In this document: positions 23,576 through 33,644 of the stretch, in pieces
How positions within the stretch are numbered: the stretch's first letter is position 1
How the letters are laid out: each line of letters begins with the position of its first letter
Assembly (NCBI GenBank): GCA_021292105.1
Contig: CM037870.1
Span: 11,395,353 to 11,459,352, forward strand
Origin: Anadara kagoshimensis
Lineage: Eukaryota > Mollusca > Bivalvia > Arcoida > Arcidae
Direction: 5' to 3'
DNA length: 64,000 bases
Position numbers and translations under genes: made by a program
Notes under the pieces: generated by a model
What the model was told of the DNA's origin: nothing
Database searches by the model: none
What the model saw: the letters and a program-made list of their open reading frames with translations, nothing else

Positions 23576-23946
23576 CCTGCTGTACAAGTGCAATATGCTG
23601 ACTTTATAACTCCCTCTTTGTTGCAAACTACCCATACTTGATGGGGGTCTTCCTTCACTTTCAGGGATGGAATGCATGTTGACTTTAAAATGCACAAATC
23701 AGCTCCTCCTTGAACATCATGATAGTACATCATGATAGTATACCTGTCCTAAATATCCAGCTCTATAATACTCATAGGCTTTTCCTATTTTATAATCATT
23801 TAACCTTGATTGTATATTTCCCTGGGAATCTGTATTTATCATCATGTACGTATTGATAATGTCCGACAAATAAATTGGAGGCCAACGTCTCACACCTATT
23901 TTTTCATCAAGCCAATTGTCGAAGGGGTATAAAATGTGTAGGCGGG
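23576..23946 (-). pseudogene. Exon 1 seen of the SWIM-YqaJ gene
   Basis: Acceptor-like TTTTGCCAG precedes 23946; donor CAGG|GTAAG at 23576/23575. A 13-bp tandem duplication (ACATCATGATAGT twice, 23718-23743) shifts the frame; removing one unit restores the reading from GQVYYHDV to QGGADLC. More 5' coding sequence is missing or not recognised. Confidence 0.7.
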
Positions 23947-23949
23947 CTG

Positions 23950-24324
23950 GCAAAATCTTACACCCAATTTTCAATGATCTATATTTCAATAAATATCTAT
24001 TGGATTTTTATAATATTTTCACACAATATTAGGAATGATCTCAATTTTTAAAATATATTTTGATTTAAAAAAAAATATTTGATATTTTTGAAGTTATTAC
24101 AAAAAACATGGGCTACACTTTTTTCAATCGGTCAAAATTCATCCGAGACAGGATAACAAAATTTTACAACACAATTTTCAATTATCAATATTTCCATAAA
24201 TATGTATTGGATTTATATAGTATTTTGACATAATATCCGGCATTACCTAAATTTTTTAAATATGTTTTTGATTTTAAAAAATATTTAATATTTTTGAAGT
24301 TATTAAAGAAAATACGGGCTACAC
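23950..24324. repeat. Two-copy tandem repeat of about 207 bp
   Basis: GCAAAATCTTACACCCAATT to CATGGGCTACAC is followed by a diverged second unit (ACAAAATTTTACAACACAAT to ACGGGCTACAC). Between units the sequence runs GGGCTACACTTTTTTCAATC. A further unit start lies beyond the big element, at 29167 (GTTTTCCAATCAGTCAAAAT). The CACTA-like element is inserted in this array. Confidence 0.75.
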
Positions 24325-24591
24325 CACAAGACCAACTCCCTCCTTTAAGGGTCTTTAAGGAATCCTTAAAGATCCTTAAAGATGTCCTTAAAGATCCTTA
24401 AAGCCTCCTTAAAGACCCCTTTAAGGACCACCATCTTTTTTAAGGATCTTTAAGGCTTCCTTACAGATCCTTAATGGAACTGAAATTTTAAGGATCTTTA
24501 ATGCGGCTTTAAGGATCACCCTGACATACACATGTATTTAAATGATATAATGGTGTTTTTTCAACCATCCTGAATTGGCTAAGGATGCACC

Positions 24592-24623
<32 letters not shown>

Positions 24624-24716
24624 TTTGGTATATATTACACAAATACTTGGAGAGAAACGCGATTAAAAATAAATGTCCGGTGATAAAATTCCATGATTGT
24701 TTTCAAAGTAATTAAT

Positions 24717-24781
<65 letters not shown>

Positions 24782-24850
24782 TTTATAATCTATACTGCTC
24801 CGATTATTATGTGCCAGCTCTAAATTGATTCAATGTACAACTTCTTATTT

Positions 24851-24881
<31 letters not shown>

Positions 24882-24919
24882 AAACTAAAAAAAGTGTAGT
24901 TTTGACTATTTATCATTAT

Positions 24920-25258
24920 GGATTTATGCCCATAGGTTATAAACAGATCATGGTTCCTAATTGATGATCATCAACATTTCCCCGTTATCTCATCAACAAC
25001 TTACCTAACTAATTGATAACAGAAGCAAATTCAAACTCATTTTAACCAGACGATAGTATATTCTACCTGAAAAATTTACCGTATGTTGTTAATCTCTTTA
25101 ATTACCTAGATGGATTTGAATTTTAATGGAATCTGATGATTAATCTACATGAGTAGTAATGTTAGGGATACTTTAGATACTTTTTACCAATTGTTATTTG
25201 TGTGTAAATAAATAAATAAATAAATAAATATTTTTAAAAACTTTAATAAGTATATGAA

Positions 25259-25305
<47 letters not shown>

Positions 25306-25560
25306 GGCAGAGCGAAGACTTGTACATCATCAGTTTTTAAACTACCATTATTTGATATTTCTTATTTCATGACCTTGAAATGTGCATTCATATAAATAAA
25401 TAAATAAATAAATTATCATATAAATTAATAAATAAATAATCAAATAAATATATAAATAATCATATAAATAAATAAATAAATAATCAAATAAATAAATAAA
25501 CACTCATATAAATATAAATAAATAAATAAATAAACCACAATTTCATAGACAAAACTGGTA
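24920..25560 (+). repeat. Diverged third copy of the segment in the large palindrome arms
   Basis: GATAACAGAAGCAAATTC, then GATAGTATATTCTACC, TGTTAATCTCTTTAATTACC and TTATTTCATGACCT line up in order with 34960-35200 (left arm), including the (AAAT)n that follows. So this segment is a dispersed repeat, not unique sequence. Confidence 0.65.
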
Positions 25561-25644
25561 GATTCATTTGCACTATCTTCTTCATGTAATAATTTCTCGA
25601 TCGATCCAGTAAAATAACTTGTATTCTCTGATCAAGTTGTTTAT

Positions 25645-25675
<31 letters not shown>

Positions 25676-25719
25676 AACTCGGAGCTGAGAGTTGTCTATC
25701 GGAACTTTTTCCCACAAGC

Positions 25720-27687
25720 GAAAACTATAAGCATGATTTTCTAATCATAGAATAGGTCCGCAATCCAAGTTAACGAATTTCGGGCTAATAAAGTTGTGAT
25801 TTATAATGAAACAATTAAAAGAAAAAAACATTTATATCATCGGCATTTATTTAAGTTAATTATCGTTTTAATTTGTTTTCTTGCCGAAAATGGGGTTCTC
25901 TGTGTGTTTCCGTTTCATTAATAATCCTAGAACTGACAGCCTCAATATAACTAGCAAAATCTTGATCTCACTGTCTTGGTTCACATCTTTAGGGAAAATC
26001 TAGTGTGAGAAAACTCGCTTGTCGAATATTGGTTCTAATCTCAATGCACTTCGATTTCTTTCACTATCCTTGAACTTAAAGTCTCTACACAAGACTACAC
26101 AATTTTGTTACAAACTGACAAAATATTAAACTGGGACAGGCCATAATCTCAGAAAATTTGTCAGTTCGCTCAGGTTTTACATTCTTGGCCATTCTAGAAT
26201 TCTTATTCATTGAATCAAATACATGTAATGATATAAGTGAAATAATCTTGACACAGGAATGAAACTCTATACTCTGCTATCCCGTTATCCTGATTATGTT
26301 GAGAAATGTCCAGAAATAAATCAAATGGTGTTGTTCAAACACAAAAAGATATTAGCAGTCTGCAGCTGACGTTGAAATATTGTCATATCTAGGAGAGAAA
26401 GAGAGAGAGAGGAGAGAGAATTTGGATTTGCAGTGTCGTGTACTTTTTTCGTTCTATTTAAAAATAATTCAAAAATGGTAAATCATGCAGTGTCAGATCC
26501 AGCGGGATGGAGGTAGGTGGGCGGGGAGGGGGGGCACCCCAACGTTTGTCCCTGCTTTCCGACTTTTTTCCCTCTCGCTTACCGCAAATTGTCAAGCAAC
26601 CAGTGGATGGACCAGTTAATTAGTGGTACTGATTAATTAATTCGTGTACAGGTAGGTAATTGCAATCAGAGGATGATGTAATGTACCAGTTCGCTGAGGT
26701 ATGAAAGAATTCAGGTAGTGCTGACCAGTCTTAGGTGATAATGTTATTTACCTGATCACTTAGGCATGAAAGAACCCAGTTAGTATTAGTAAATGACGTT
26801 AATTAGTAATACTAATTAAGACACTTCTGTCTTGTCAGAAAGCATGAATTTTAAACTGGGCTGTTATCAGTACTTCAAAAATAATTCTTATTCAAGGACA
26901 GATTCCATAAAGAGTGATTCCATTAATCATAAATGAATATTGGGACCAAGGGTCAGGGCCCAGAGAGAGAGAGAAGAGAGAGAGAGAGAGCTAATTAGAA
27001 TGGTACATTTTTAGCACATAAGATTATCTTTTTGTATATTTTTATAGCGCAAAGTACTATTTTCATATAAAAGTCCCAATTTTTGTACATTTTTTGTACA
27101 TTTTTTTTTTATTTTTAATTGGTTTTAATAGATAAATTCCATCTCATTTGACTTTTTATTCTATCCGTCCGTTATTGGCTTTATGGAACAAATCTAAAAT
27201 GATAAGTGCTATTTTCTGGTAAAAAGGATTCTTGTGTGTTGCACCATTATACTGATTATTTCACAGGGGCCAGTTTCATAATAAAATTTAAAAAATACCG
27301 ATAAGTATATAAAAAAAGAGTAAAGGGGAACAACGAATCGGATCTTTCAAGTGTAGGTGCTCCGACAAAACTCTACATTACTTTTTTATTTTGTGTCCGA
27401 TCATCGTGATCTTGGTGTCATTTTGTTCCCAGATAAATATTCTTTAAGTTGGCATTCAATTTTTGGACATAATTTAAAATCTAAATAAAATGTTCAAACG
27501 GAAAACACAGAAAAACAGTGTAATTTTGCCCGATGTAGCTAAGCCCGTCCATGTAAAAGTAGCTTAAAATTCGCATTACGCTCATGTTTTTCACTACCAG
27601 CGTCCGTGTCAACTACAAATGCTGATGTGTATCGAAGAACTAAATAAAAAGTAATAAATTTCAAAGGTAACCGTTACTCACTTCTAA
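25720..27687. other. Interior of the CACTA-like element, non-coding
   Basis: No open frame with coding character. Short GA-rich runs at 26393-26420 and 26961-26990. A poly-G/C patch at 26518-26540. Confidence 0.5.
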
Positions 27688-27787
27688 ATCTACAAGCTAT
27701 TATATCCTATTTTGTTCCAACACGGACCAACTTTCCTCTTTTCTCTTTTCCGTGTTGGATTAAAATAGGATATAATAGCTTGTAGAT
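27688..27787. repeat. Hairpin with 39-bp arms
   Basis: ATCTACAAGCTATTATATCC at 27688 continues to AACACGGA at 27726 and is matched in reverse by TCCGTGTTGG to GCTTGTAGAT (27749-27787), with a 22-base pyrimidine-rich loop. Near-perfect pairing; one bulge near the loop. Either a palindromic MITE or a transcribed hairpin. Confidence 0.85.
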
Positions 27788-27812
27788 AATATAATGTTTA
27801 ACATGTGCACAC

Positions 27813-27858
<46 letters not shown>

Positions 27859-28542
27859 GTGAATTGAATTAATTTCTGAAATTATTTTATTTAACATTCT
27901 TACTGTTTCCCTCATAAAACAGTCATTTAAGTTAAATGCGAGATTTTGAAGGATAGATTAAGATTATAACAAATTATCATTAAAACTCGTCCTTCCATTT
28001 TGTACAGATTATTAAATGTCGCTGGTACAATATTATAGTTGTTTATCAAACAAGGAATTAAGTATTGATATTACAACAAAAATGTAACTAAATTATAAAA
28101 GACAATTTTAAATAAAATTTACTTGAAATTATTGTTTTAATTTCAAGAATTATTGAAATATTTTAAGAAAAAAGCAGTAGTATGATGAAGATTATACAAA
28201 TAGGAATGGATATCTGATCGATAATTGATCTTTATAAAAGTGATGTTTGCCAGTCAGATAAATAAGTGTATTACAGGTAAAGGTTTGATATGCCCGTCTT
28301 CCTTTGATCAGAAATCTTAAGTCAGTTAAATTAACCTAAAAATTATTCCTCTCAAGAATGAAAGAGCAAACTATAATAATAAAAATAATAATAATAATGA
28401 TAATAAAATATATTTTAAATGGAGTAAAACATTTTATTTATATATTTTATTATTAAATCTGAAAGATTTAGAGCTAGTCACGTGATCCTTAGGCTACCGG
28501 GTACTAATATAGTTTAAAATATAAAATGCACATTCATGTCTT

Positions 28543-28625
28543 CCGTGGCCTAATGGATAAGGATGTAGAGTCAGGAAAGGATGTAATCTGGGGAACTAAG
28601 GGTAGTGAGTTCAAGTCCCGCTGCG
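28543..28625 (+). repeat. tRNA-like SINE head fragment
   Basis: A-box-like GTGGCCTAATGGATAAG and B-box-like GAGTTCAAGTCCC with a 55-base gap. The ends do not form an acceptor stem. It resembles the head at 52628-52710. Confidence 0.5.
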
Positions 28626-29289
28626 AGCGAAAGTAGATAAGTAAATTTGTAATAAATGATGTTAAATAATGTGTTCTTCTTTATTTGTGATTTCAGGACT
28701 GCTTGCAAAACAACCAAAATTAGTATAAAATGATAAAGAAAAATGATTAAATAAATAAGTTTATTTTTTATAAATTTACAAATTTTATAAATAAATAAAA
28801 AAATAAAATAAAATAAAATTAAATAATTTTTTTTAAATAAAACAATAAAATATAATAAAAACAGTGTAAGAGTATAATAAGTTAAATAATTATATTTAAC
28901 ATCACATTTATATAAATTAAAAATTTAAAAAAATGTTAAGAAATTTGTTTTCTGTGTTTATTGAACGAATCCTTAAAGATCCTTAAAGCCGCATTAAAGA
29001 TCCTTAAAATTTCAGTTCCATTAAGGATTTTTAAGGATGTCCTTAAAGAGACCTTAAAGACACATTTAAGGTCCTTAAAGACCCCTTAAAGATCCTTAAA
29101 GCCCAATTTAATGAGTCTTTAAGGGGGCTTTAGGGATCCTTAAAGGTGACTTTTCTTCTTGTGCACGTTTTCCAATCAGTCAAAATTCATCCGAGGCAGG
29201 ACGGGTAAGCTTTGAACATTGATTGATATCTCTTCAAATGATTATGCTTGCCTATTAAAATTTGCAACATTTACGCGGTGGATATGTAA

Positions 29290-29632
29290 TAGCACAACTT
29301 AGATGTTGGTCTTTAAAATTATCTATAGAATCGGGTAGATACCTAATATTCCGAGAGAGCAGAGAATTTGTAGATGCTGCAACATGAACTTTTTAGAAGA
29401 CGAATATCATTCTATACTCATATGTCCACTATATCAAGAAATAAGGAAACAGTTTTTACCAAAATATTATAATCATTGGCCTAGTATATATAAACTTTAT
29501 AATCTTATTATTTGTAATTCAGAGTCTCTTATTTTAAAATTATCAAAGTATTTATTTCATGCATTTAAATTAAGACTGTCGCTATCTATCTTTACCTTTA
29601 TATATTTTTGTAATATTGCTACAAGTTGTTAA
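29290..29632 (+). mobile_element. 5'-truncated LINE fragment, ORF2 C-terminus
   Basis: Reads AQLRCWSLKLSIESGRY, then after a break LEDEYHSILICPLYQEIRKQ and a tail ending at TAA 29630-29632. Same protein family as the end of LINE-1 ORF2 (VEDEYHFILECPVYSSLRKQ). The cysteine pair of the knuckle is degraded. Confidence 0.75.
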
Positions 29633-30164
29633 TACTTTATGCAAATAAACTATTATTGCTATATTTACATATACAATACCCTTTTCATAAGATTTATTTG
29701 AAGTATGTCTCTTTTGATGCCCGCGCTTCTTTGTGTTTGTAGAACGTTCCCTGTGAAATGACTATCCCAATATTTTGCATCTTAACCCACGCTGCTTAAC
29801 AAACATACCGAACAACAAAAGCTTGTGGAAAAATGGTTTGTTTTCATTTTTCGTGAAAAAAAAATAATAATCAGTATTCCCGATCAGTTTATCTGTTTAT
29901 TGACCATTTCGAAAACACGACAGGGGAGATAACACCTATGAACGAAAACGAGGCTTGGGGGGCAAGCTACATCCGTCCAGCATAGTTGCAGCGTAGACTG
30001 ATATGACGATTGAAACGGAGAAAAAAAGACTTTTGTTGTACCCCAGGTTGTACAAAAGTCTTAAGTATATCACAATCTTCACAATTTATAATCCAAAAAT
30101 ATTTGTCAAAGAGTTTTGATTATTAAAGCATTTATTTGATGTATTTATTACAGCCGAAAATCAT

Positions 30165-30325
30165 CTGTCAAAATTACTGGACAGTAGACATCAAGAAATG
30201 AATTTCATCTTCTATAGAATTACTATAACATTTAGTGCATAATTTATCTTTTTTTCTATTTTTGAATAACGTCCAATTTCAATTTTTTATCTGTGATGTA
30301 ATTCTTAATCTGGTTATATTTAAAT
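30165..30325 (-). mobile_element. Old LINE ORF2 tail in the left arm
   Basis: Minus-strand sequence matches the fragment described at 45665-45840: knuckle-like residues with a downstream EDEIHFLM-type reading. It is part of the duplicated segment. Confidence 0.55.
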
Positions 30326-30330
30326 AATCA

Positions 30331-30582
30331 GGCCCCGGTTTCACTATCATTCCTTAGCTAAGATTTTCCTTAACTTGCAAAATTTCAAATCTTTATAATT
30401 TGGTTAATTTTGAAGATATGGAGGAATTTAATGTGTCATTTGTAAGATCACCTCTAGAATAAAACATTTGCATTTAGTTTTGATAAAAATATTCACCAGT
30501 AGTTCCAAAAAGAGATTAACAAAATTTGCTAAATTTAAGTTAAGGAAATTCTTAGCTAAGGAATGATTGTGAAACCGGGGCC
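30331..30582 (-). mobile_element. MITE family M252, copy 2, inserted in the left arm
   Basis: GGCCCCGGTTTCACTATCAT ... ATGATTGTGAAACCGGGGCC, 252 bp, reverse of 15927-16179. The right arm has the uninterrupted site AATAATCAGTTTTG (as its complement at 45680-45692). The ends allow a 2- to 3-bp duplication (CA). Confidence 0.9.
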
Positions 30583-30936
30583 AGTTTTGTTTTCCTTATA
30601 TCTGTGTATGGCTAATGTAAAATTTAATATTTTATAATGTATTAAAATCAGTTTGGCAGTCTTTTTTAAGGTAAAATAAACAAAAATTTTCGAAAGAATG
30701 AAACTTTACTCTAAAAATCTTCATATTTAATTTGATCAACGCCCGTGACATTTAATAGAGTCTTTAAAGTATTCTGTGTTCAACGTCGCAGATTATATAT
30801 ATTACATTTCTTCTTCCTTATTTAACTTTTTTTCATTTTAAGAGGTTCTGAATATATTAAACAAATTTAAACCGCACAAACATTTTAAACTGTTCATTTT
30901 GAAAATTTTATATTTTGATTATTTTTTATTATCATA

Positions 30937-32110
30937 AGTAGTATTGTATCCGCAGAATCCTACCTTGTTAAGCTGCGCTGCTGCGCCAATCTCAGTTTGC
31001 ATGACGTCAAAGGTGACAGGGTCACACCTGGAGGTGTTAAAGAAAGAGGGGAAGGTCCCGGATGTGAGGTTACCGGAAGGGAATCCCTAGGTCTAAGAAG
31101 AGTTCGAGAAAACCGGATCAAAGTAAAGGACTCCGAAGTCCGGGATGACCCCCGAAGGTCCGGAGTTGCGAAAATGCGCGTCGGGACTCGATCTTTCACC
31201 GAAAGTAGACATGTGATATACCGTCGTGTCCGGCTCAAAGAGAGAAATCGATCGTCGCTAATGCGGAGGTGATCAGACAAACCGTGACAGAGTTATCGCC
31301 CTTGAAAGGAATTTCGCGTATTCGCACTGGGTGAACCACTCGGCCATTGCGCGTTCCAACAACATAGAAGGATATTCCTCGATCTCCCGAACACGTGGAT
31401 ACCTCATTTGTACAAATCCGTCCAAAAATAAAGATGTGACGGCTCGAAAACGTTATTGAAAATGTCCCATAGACTTAACATGGAAACACTTCGGATCAGA
31501 TTCTGGGTGAACCACCACTCTATACGACATATCATTATACGCGTCTGATCGAGACGAATACGTAGAGATCTTGTTGTTAAAGACCGGTTGAGTCATAAGA
31601 AAGTTATTACAAAACACATTACTCTATGGGAAATCCCGTGTTAAAATTTCTCTATAGACTTATATAGGGAAATTGACAGATCGCCTTAAAGCACGAACCA
31701 CTCAACCTCCAGTAGAACTGAATACATTTTCAGATAGGTGTCATAAAAACGAGCATTTCGATATAAACGTCGTCGAAATCCATACAGAAATAAGCGAGAT
31801 ATAGGTGTTAGAAGTTGAAAAGTTTACGTCTTTGTTTACGAAAATTTGAATTTGAAATGCTGCATTCTGATTGGTCGAGAGGTTTTAGGCCCATAATTTC
31901 GTTATTATTCCACTTAGAGAGACGAGGGAGGTAACGTTAGACTCGGAAGACCGAGCCCCATACGTTGATGATAAAAGTCGAACTCGAAAAACGGACACGG
32001 AACGGATATAGTCCGGAATGCGCCGTCCCCTTCCCCTTGCCCTTCCCCTTCCCCTGAGAGCGAGGAGGAGGAGGAGGAGGGAGGGAGGGAGGAGGAGGAG
32101 GAGAAAGAGG
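30937..32110 (+). repeat. Left terminal inverted repeat of the Polinton-like element
   Basis: Pairs with 34788-33645. The inner end fades into a (GGA)n purine tract (32058-32110). The frames that run through it on both strands (30960-31280, 31937-32221) are mirrored in the right repeat with indels and are probably not genes. Confidence 0.88.
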
Positions 32111-32177
32111 AGGGAGGATCTCTTGTAAAATTATAAAAGTGAGTGATTTCATGAAGTTGCTATCATAATCGTTCGAC

Positions 32178-32594
32178 ATGACCGTGCGAATGGTTCTCAG
32201 CTCCAACGACTCCAAAGACATCTATCCCGATAACAAACCGTACGATTTCCGAGTCCATCTGTCTAAACCCTTTCAGTTTTTAGGAAATTGGGAAGTGGCC
32301 TTATTGGAATTTACCTTTCAAGGGGCCAAGAAATCGGTGGAATCGGAATTGTTTGTGTGTTGTGACTTGGTAGATAGTTCCATCGTAGGACACCGGGAAG
32401 TACCATTACTAAGACGGGTTTTCCTACAACGGAAACAAGAAAACTTGATTTACAATCAACCTTTAGGAGTACATGTGAGAAACCGCGAGTTTCAGGACGT
32501 TCACGTCTATATAAACACTTCCAAACACGAATTAGCTTCATTTCTCACTGGAGAAGTGACCGTGACACTACACGTCAAGAGAGTAATTTTTTAA
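32178..32594 (+). CDS. Penton-like capsid protein of the Polinton-like element
   Basis: 138 codons from ATG 32178. The start LSSNDSKDIYPDNKPYDFRV, then FLGNWEVALLEF, fits the N-terminus of single-jelly-roll minor capsid (penton-like) proteins in Polintons and adintoviruses, whose usual pattern is LPSN...YPDN...L...W-E-V-L-E. It is shorter than complete versions I recall, so it may be a partial or minimal form. It is intact, with TAA at 32592-32594, and the next frame begins 2 bases later, an operon-like packing. Assignment is by motif memory; structure comparison would decide. Confidence 0.6.
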   Translation: MTVRMVLSSNDSKDIYPDNKPYDFRVHLSKPFQFLGNWEVALLEFTFQGAKKSVESELFVCCDLVDSSIVGHREVPLLRRVFLQRKQENLIYNQPLGVHVRNREFQDVHVYINTSKHELASFLTGEVTVTLHVKRVIF

Positions 32595-32596
32595 CT

Positions 32597-32986
32597 ATGG
32601 CAGGTTCTACTTACGTCTCTGATCCAGAAATGTGGCGAAGATTCTACAAAAACATGTTAGGCGGAAAATTTCAACCGGAACAATACAGACCTAACCAGAC
32701 GGGAGGATCGGGAATAGCCGGTATGTATGCAGACAGGGCATATATGATTCCGGTTAATCCTCATGCTCAAAAAGAAGAAGGAGAGAAAATTGTCGTGGGA
32801 AAACAAGTCACGCCCATGGCAGCGGAGGTAGAAAGAGCCAGATCGGAATATAAAAGAAATATAGAGGAAGGGCACCCCGTGGTACCTCTCATCCAAACGG
32901 GTAATGGGAAGAGGAAACTGAATAAAGATCACCGAACAACAGTTAAAGTTCAAAAAGTGGGAGACAAATGGATGTCGTTCTTTTAA
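32597..32986 (+). CDS. Small virion-type protein of the Polinton-like element
   Basis: 129 codons from ATG 32597. Features: an aromatic start (MWRRFYKNML), a glycine turn TGGSGIAGMY, then YMIPVNPHA and VVGKQVTPMAAEVERA, and a basic C-terminus (KRKLNK, KVQKVGDKW). No enzyme motif. Small basic proteins with a central Gly-rich turn occur next to penton genes in such elements and may be core or minor capsid proteins; that role is inference. Intact frame. Confidence 0.5.
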   Translation: MAGSTYVSDPEMWRRFYKNMLGGKFQPEQYRPNQTGGSGIAGMYADRAYMIPVNPHAQKEEGEKIVVGKQVTPMAAEVERARSEYKRNIEEGHPVVPLIQTGNGKRKLNKDHRTTVKVQKVGDKWMSFF

Positions 32987-33017
32987 TACATTTCAATATC
33001 TGCAAGTCATCTTAACA

Positions 33018-33116
33018 GAAGGAGGAGGAGGAGGAAGAAGGAGGAGGAGAGGAGGAGGAGGAGGTGGAAGGAGGAGGAGGGAAGAGGAGGAGGAGGAGGA
33101 GGATGGAGGAGGAGGC
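33018..33116 (+). repeat. (GGA)n purine tract
   Basis: Almost pure GGA/GAA repeats between the second and third frames of the Polinton-like element, similar to the purine tract at the inner end of its left terminal repeat. Confidence 0.9.
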
Positions 33117-33174
33117 ATATATCCACCGTACATAAAAAAACTCTCATTTACAATTTACACGTTGAAGAGTCAGC

Positions 33175-33624
33175 ATGTATCAGTGTCCCATATGCAGTAA
33201 ACAATTTTCCAGAAAAGACAACATGCTTAGACACGTTCAGCAAAAACATCATGGATCAGTTGACTTATCCACGGCATCAGAGGACGTCATGTTTCATCAT
33301 CTCTTTACCATGCAGATTACTGCACCATCCATGGAAGGCAAAACAACGTGGCTACATCGTCTACTCGGCGAAAGGTATCGACTCATTGATCCAGTACCAC
33401 AAAGTATAATATACTGTTACTCTCAGAATCAACCTGCTTATGGCGATATCAAGACCATCATTCCAGACACAGAGTTTGTCAGAGGCATTCCGGACGAATT
33501 GGAAGGCGAGATATCTTCCATATGTTGTGGTCGGTGGTTTCCTCTATCTCTTCCAACCGAGGTCGCTTTGCTCCTCTACCTTCTTGATTTTGGAATCTTT
33601 CTATTTGTTGATACCGTGGGGTAA
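33175..33624 (+). pseudogene. C2H2 zinc finger + packaging-type ATPase start, truncated by an internal deletion
   Basis: ATG 33175. One C2H2 finger (CPICSKQFSRKDNMLRHVQQ, ending KHH), a short linker, then a P-loop region: FTMQITAPSMEGKT, with a degenerate Walker A (A instead of the usual first G), followed by PQSIIYCYSQNQPAYGDI and EFVRGIPDELEGE. This resembles zinc-finger P-loop ATPases of dsDNA viruses and related elements. The Walker B is missing: beyond about 33508 the plus frame loses sense, while the minus strand has an open reading with KRPRLEEIEETTDH. So an internal deletion appears to have joined the ATPase to the start of an opposing gene. Confidence 0.55.
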
Positions 33625-33644
33625 CCAAGGGATCTGCTCTTCCC

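Larger units (their letters stand above)
19396..23946 (-). pseudogene. SWIM zinc finger + YqaJ-type nuclease + PHD finger gene of an ISL2EU-like element
   Basis: Four minus-strand exons join in phase: 23946-23576, 23146-22962, 22122-21994, 20903-19396. Exon 1 has WPPIYLSDIINTY and YKIGKAYEYYRAGYLGQV, seen at the start of many animal SWIM-YqaJ proteins, and ends in CTCTAG. Exon 2 completes the SWIM motif (C-T-C then C-N-H) and reads HIAGLLFRVEAANKLG. Exon 4 has RITSSKFHAIV, IRAIKHGRETEPEA, PYLGSSPDLLV...EIKCP (the PD-(D/E)XK core) and AYYAQIQGQLAL. A C-terminal PHD-like finger follows (FCPMC, CDVC, FHFKC, CPQC) to the stop at 19396. Defects: a 13-bp duplication at 23718-23743, a TAG at 20098-20100 and a LINE insertion at 20161-20532. 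ISL2EU elements carry such a nuclease gene beside the transposase; its exact job is not known. Confidence 0.82.
24325..29163. mobile_element. CACTA-like or foldback element, 4.84 kb, non-autonomous
   Basis: Ends are CACAAGA...TCTTGTG, each flanked by CAC (24322-24324 and 29164-29166), a 3-bp target duplication as in CACTA/EnSpm elements. Both subterminal zones (about 24340-24530 and 28965-29150) are inverted copies packed with the motif TCCTTAAAGA and its complement, about a dozen times each; such arrays usually act as transposase binding sites. The interior has no transposase. It holds AT-rich microsatellites ((ATTT)n 24592-24630, 24715-24780, 24850-24882; (AAAT)n 25206-25232, 25395-25545; (GA)n 25263-25301, 25645-25674; (CT)n 27820-27855), a hairpin, a tRNA-like SINE head and a copy of the palindrome segment found further on. 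Superfamily is inferred from end sequence and duplication length only. Confidence 0.72.

Noticed and set aside
30960..31280. Open frames on both strands in the Polinton-like terminal repeats (also 31937-32221, 34516-34728, 34126-34320)
   Set aside because: They overlap on opposite strands, are not kept between the two repeats, and show no motif; high GC lowers stop frequency there.
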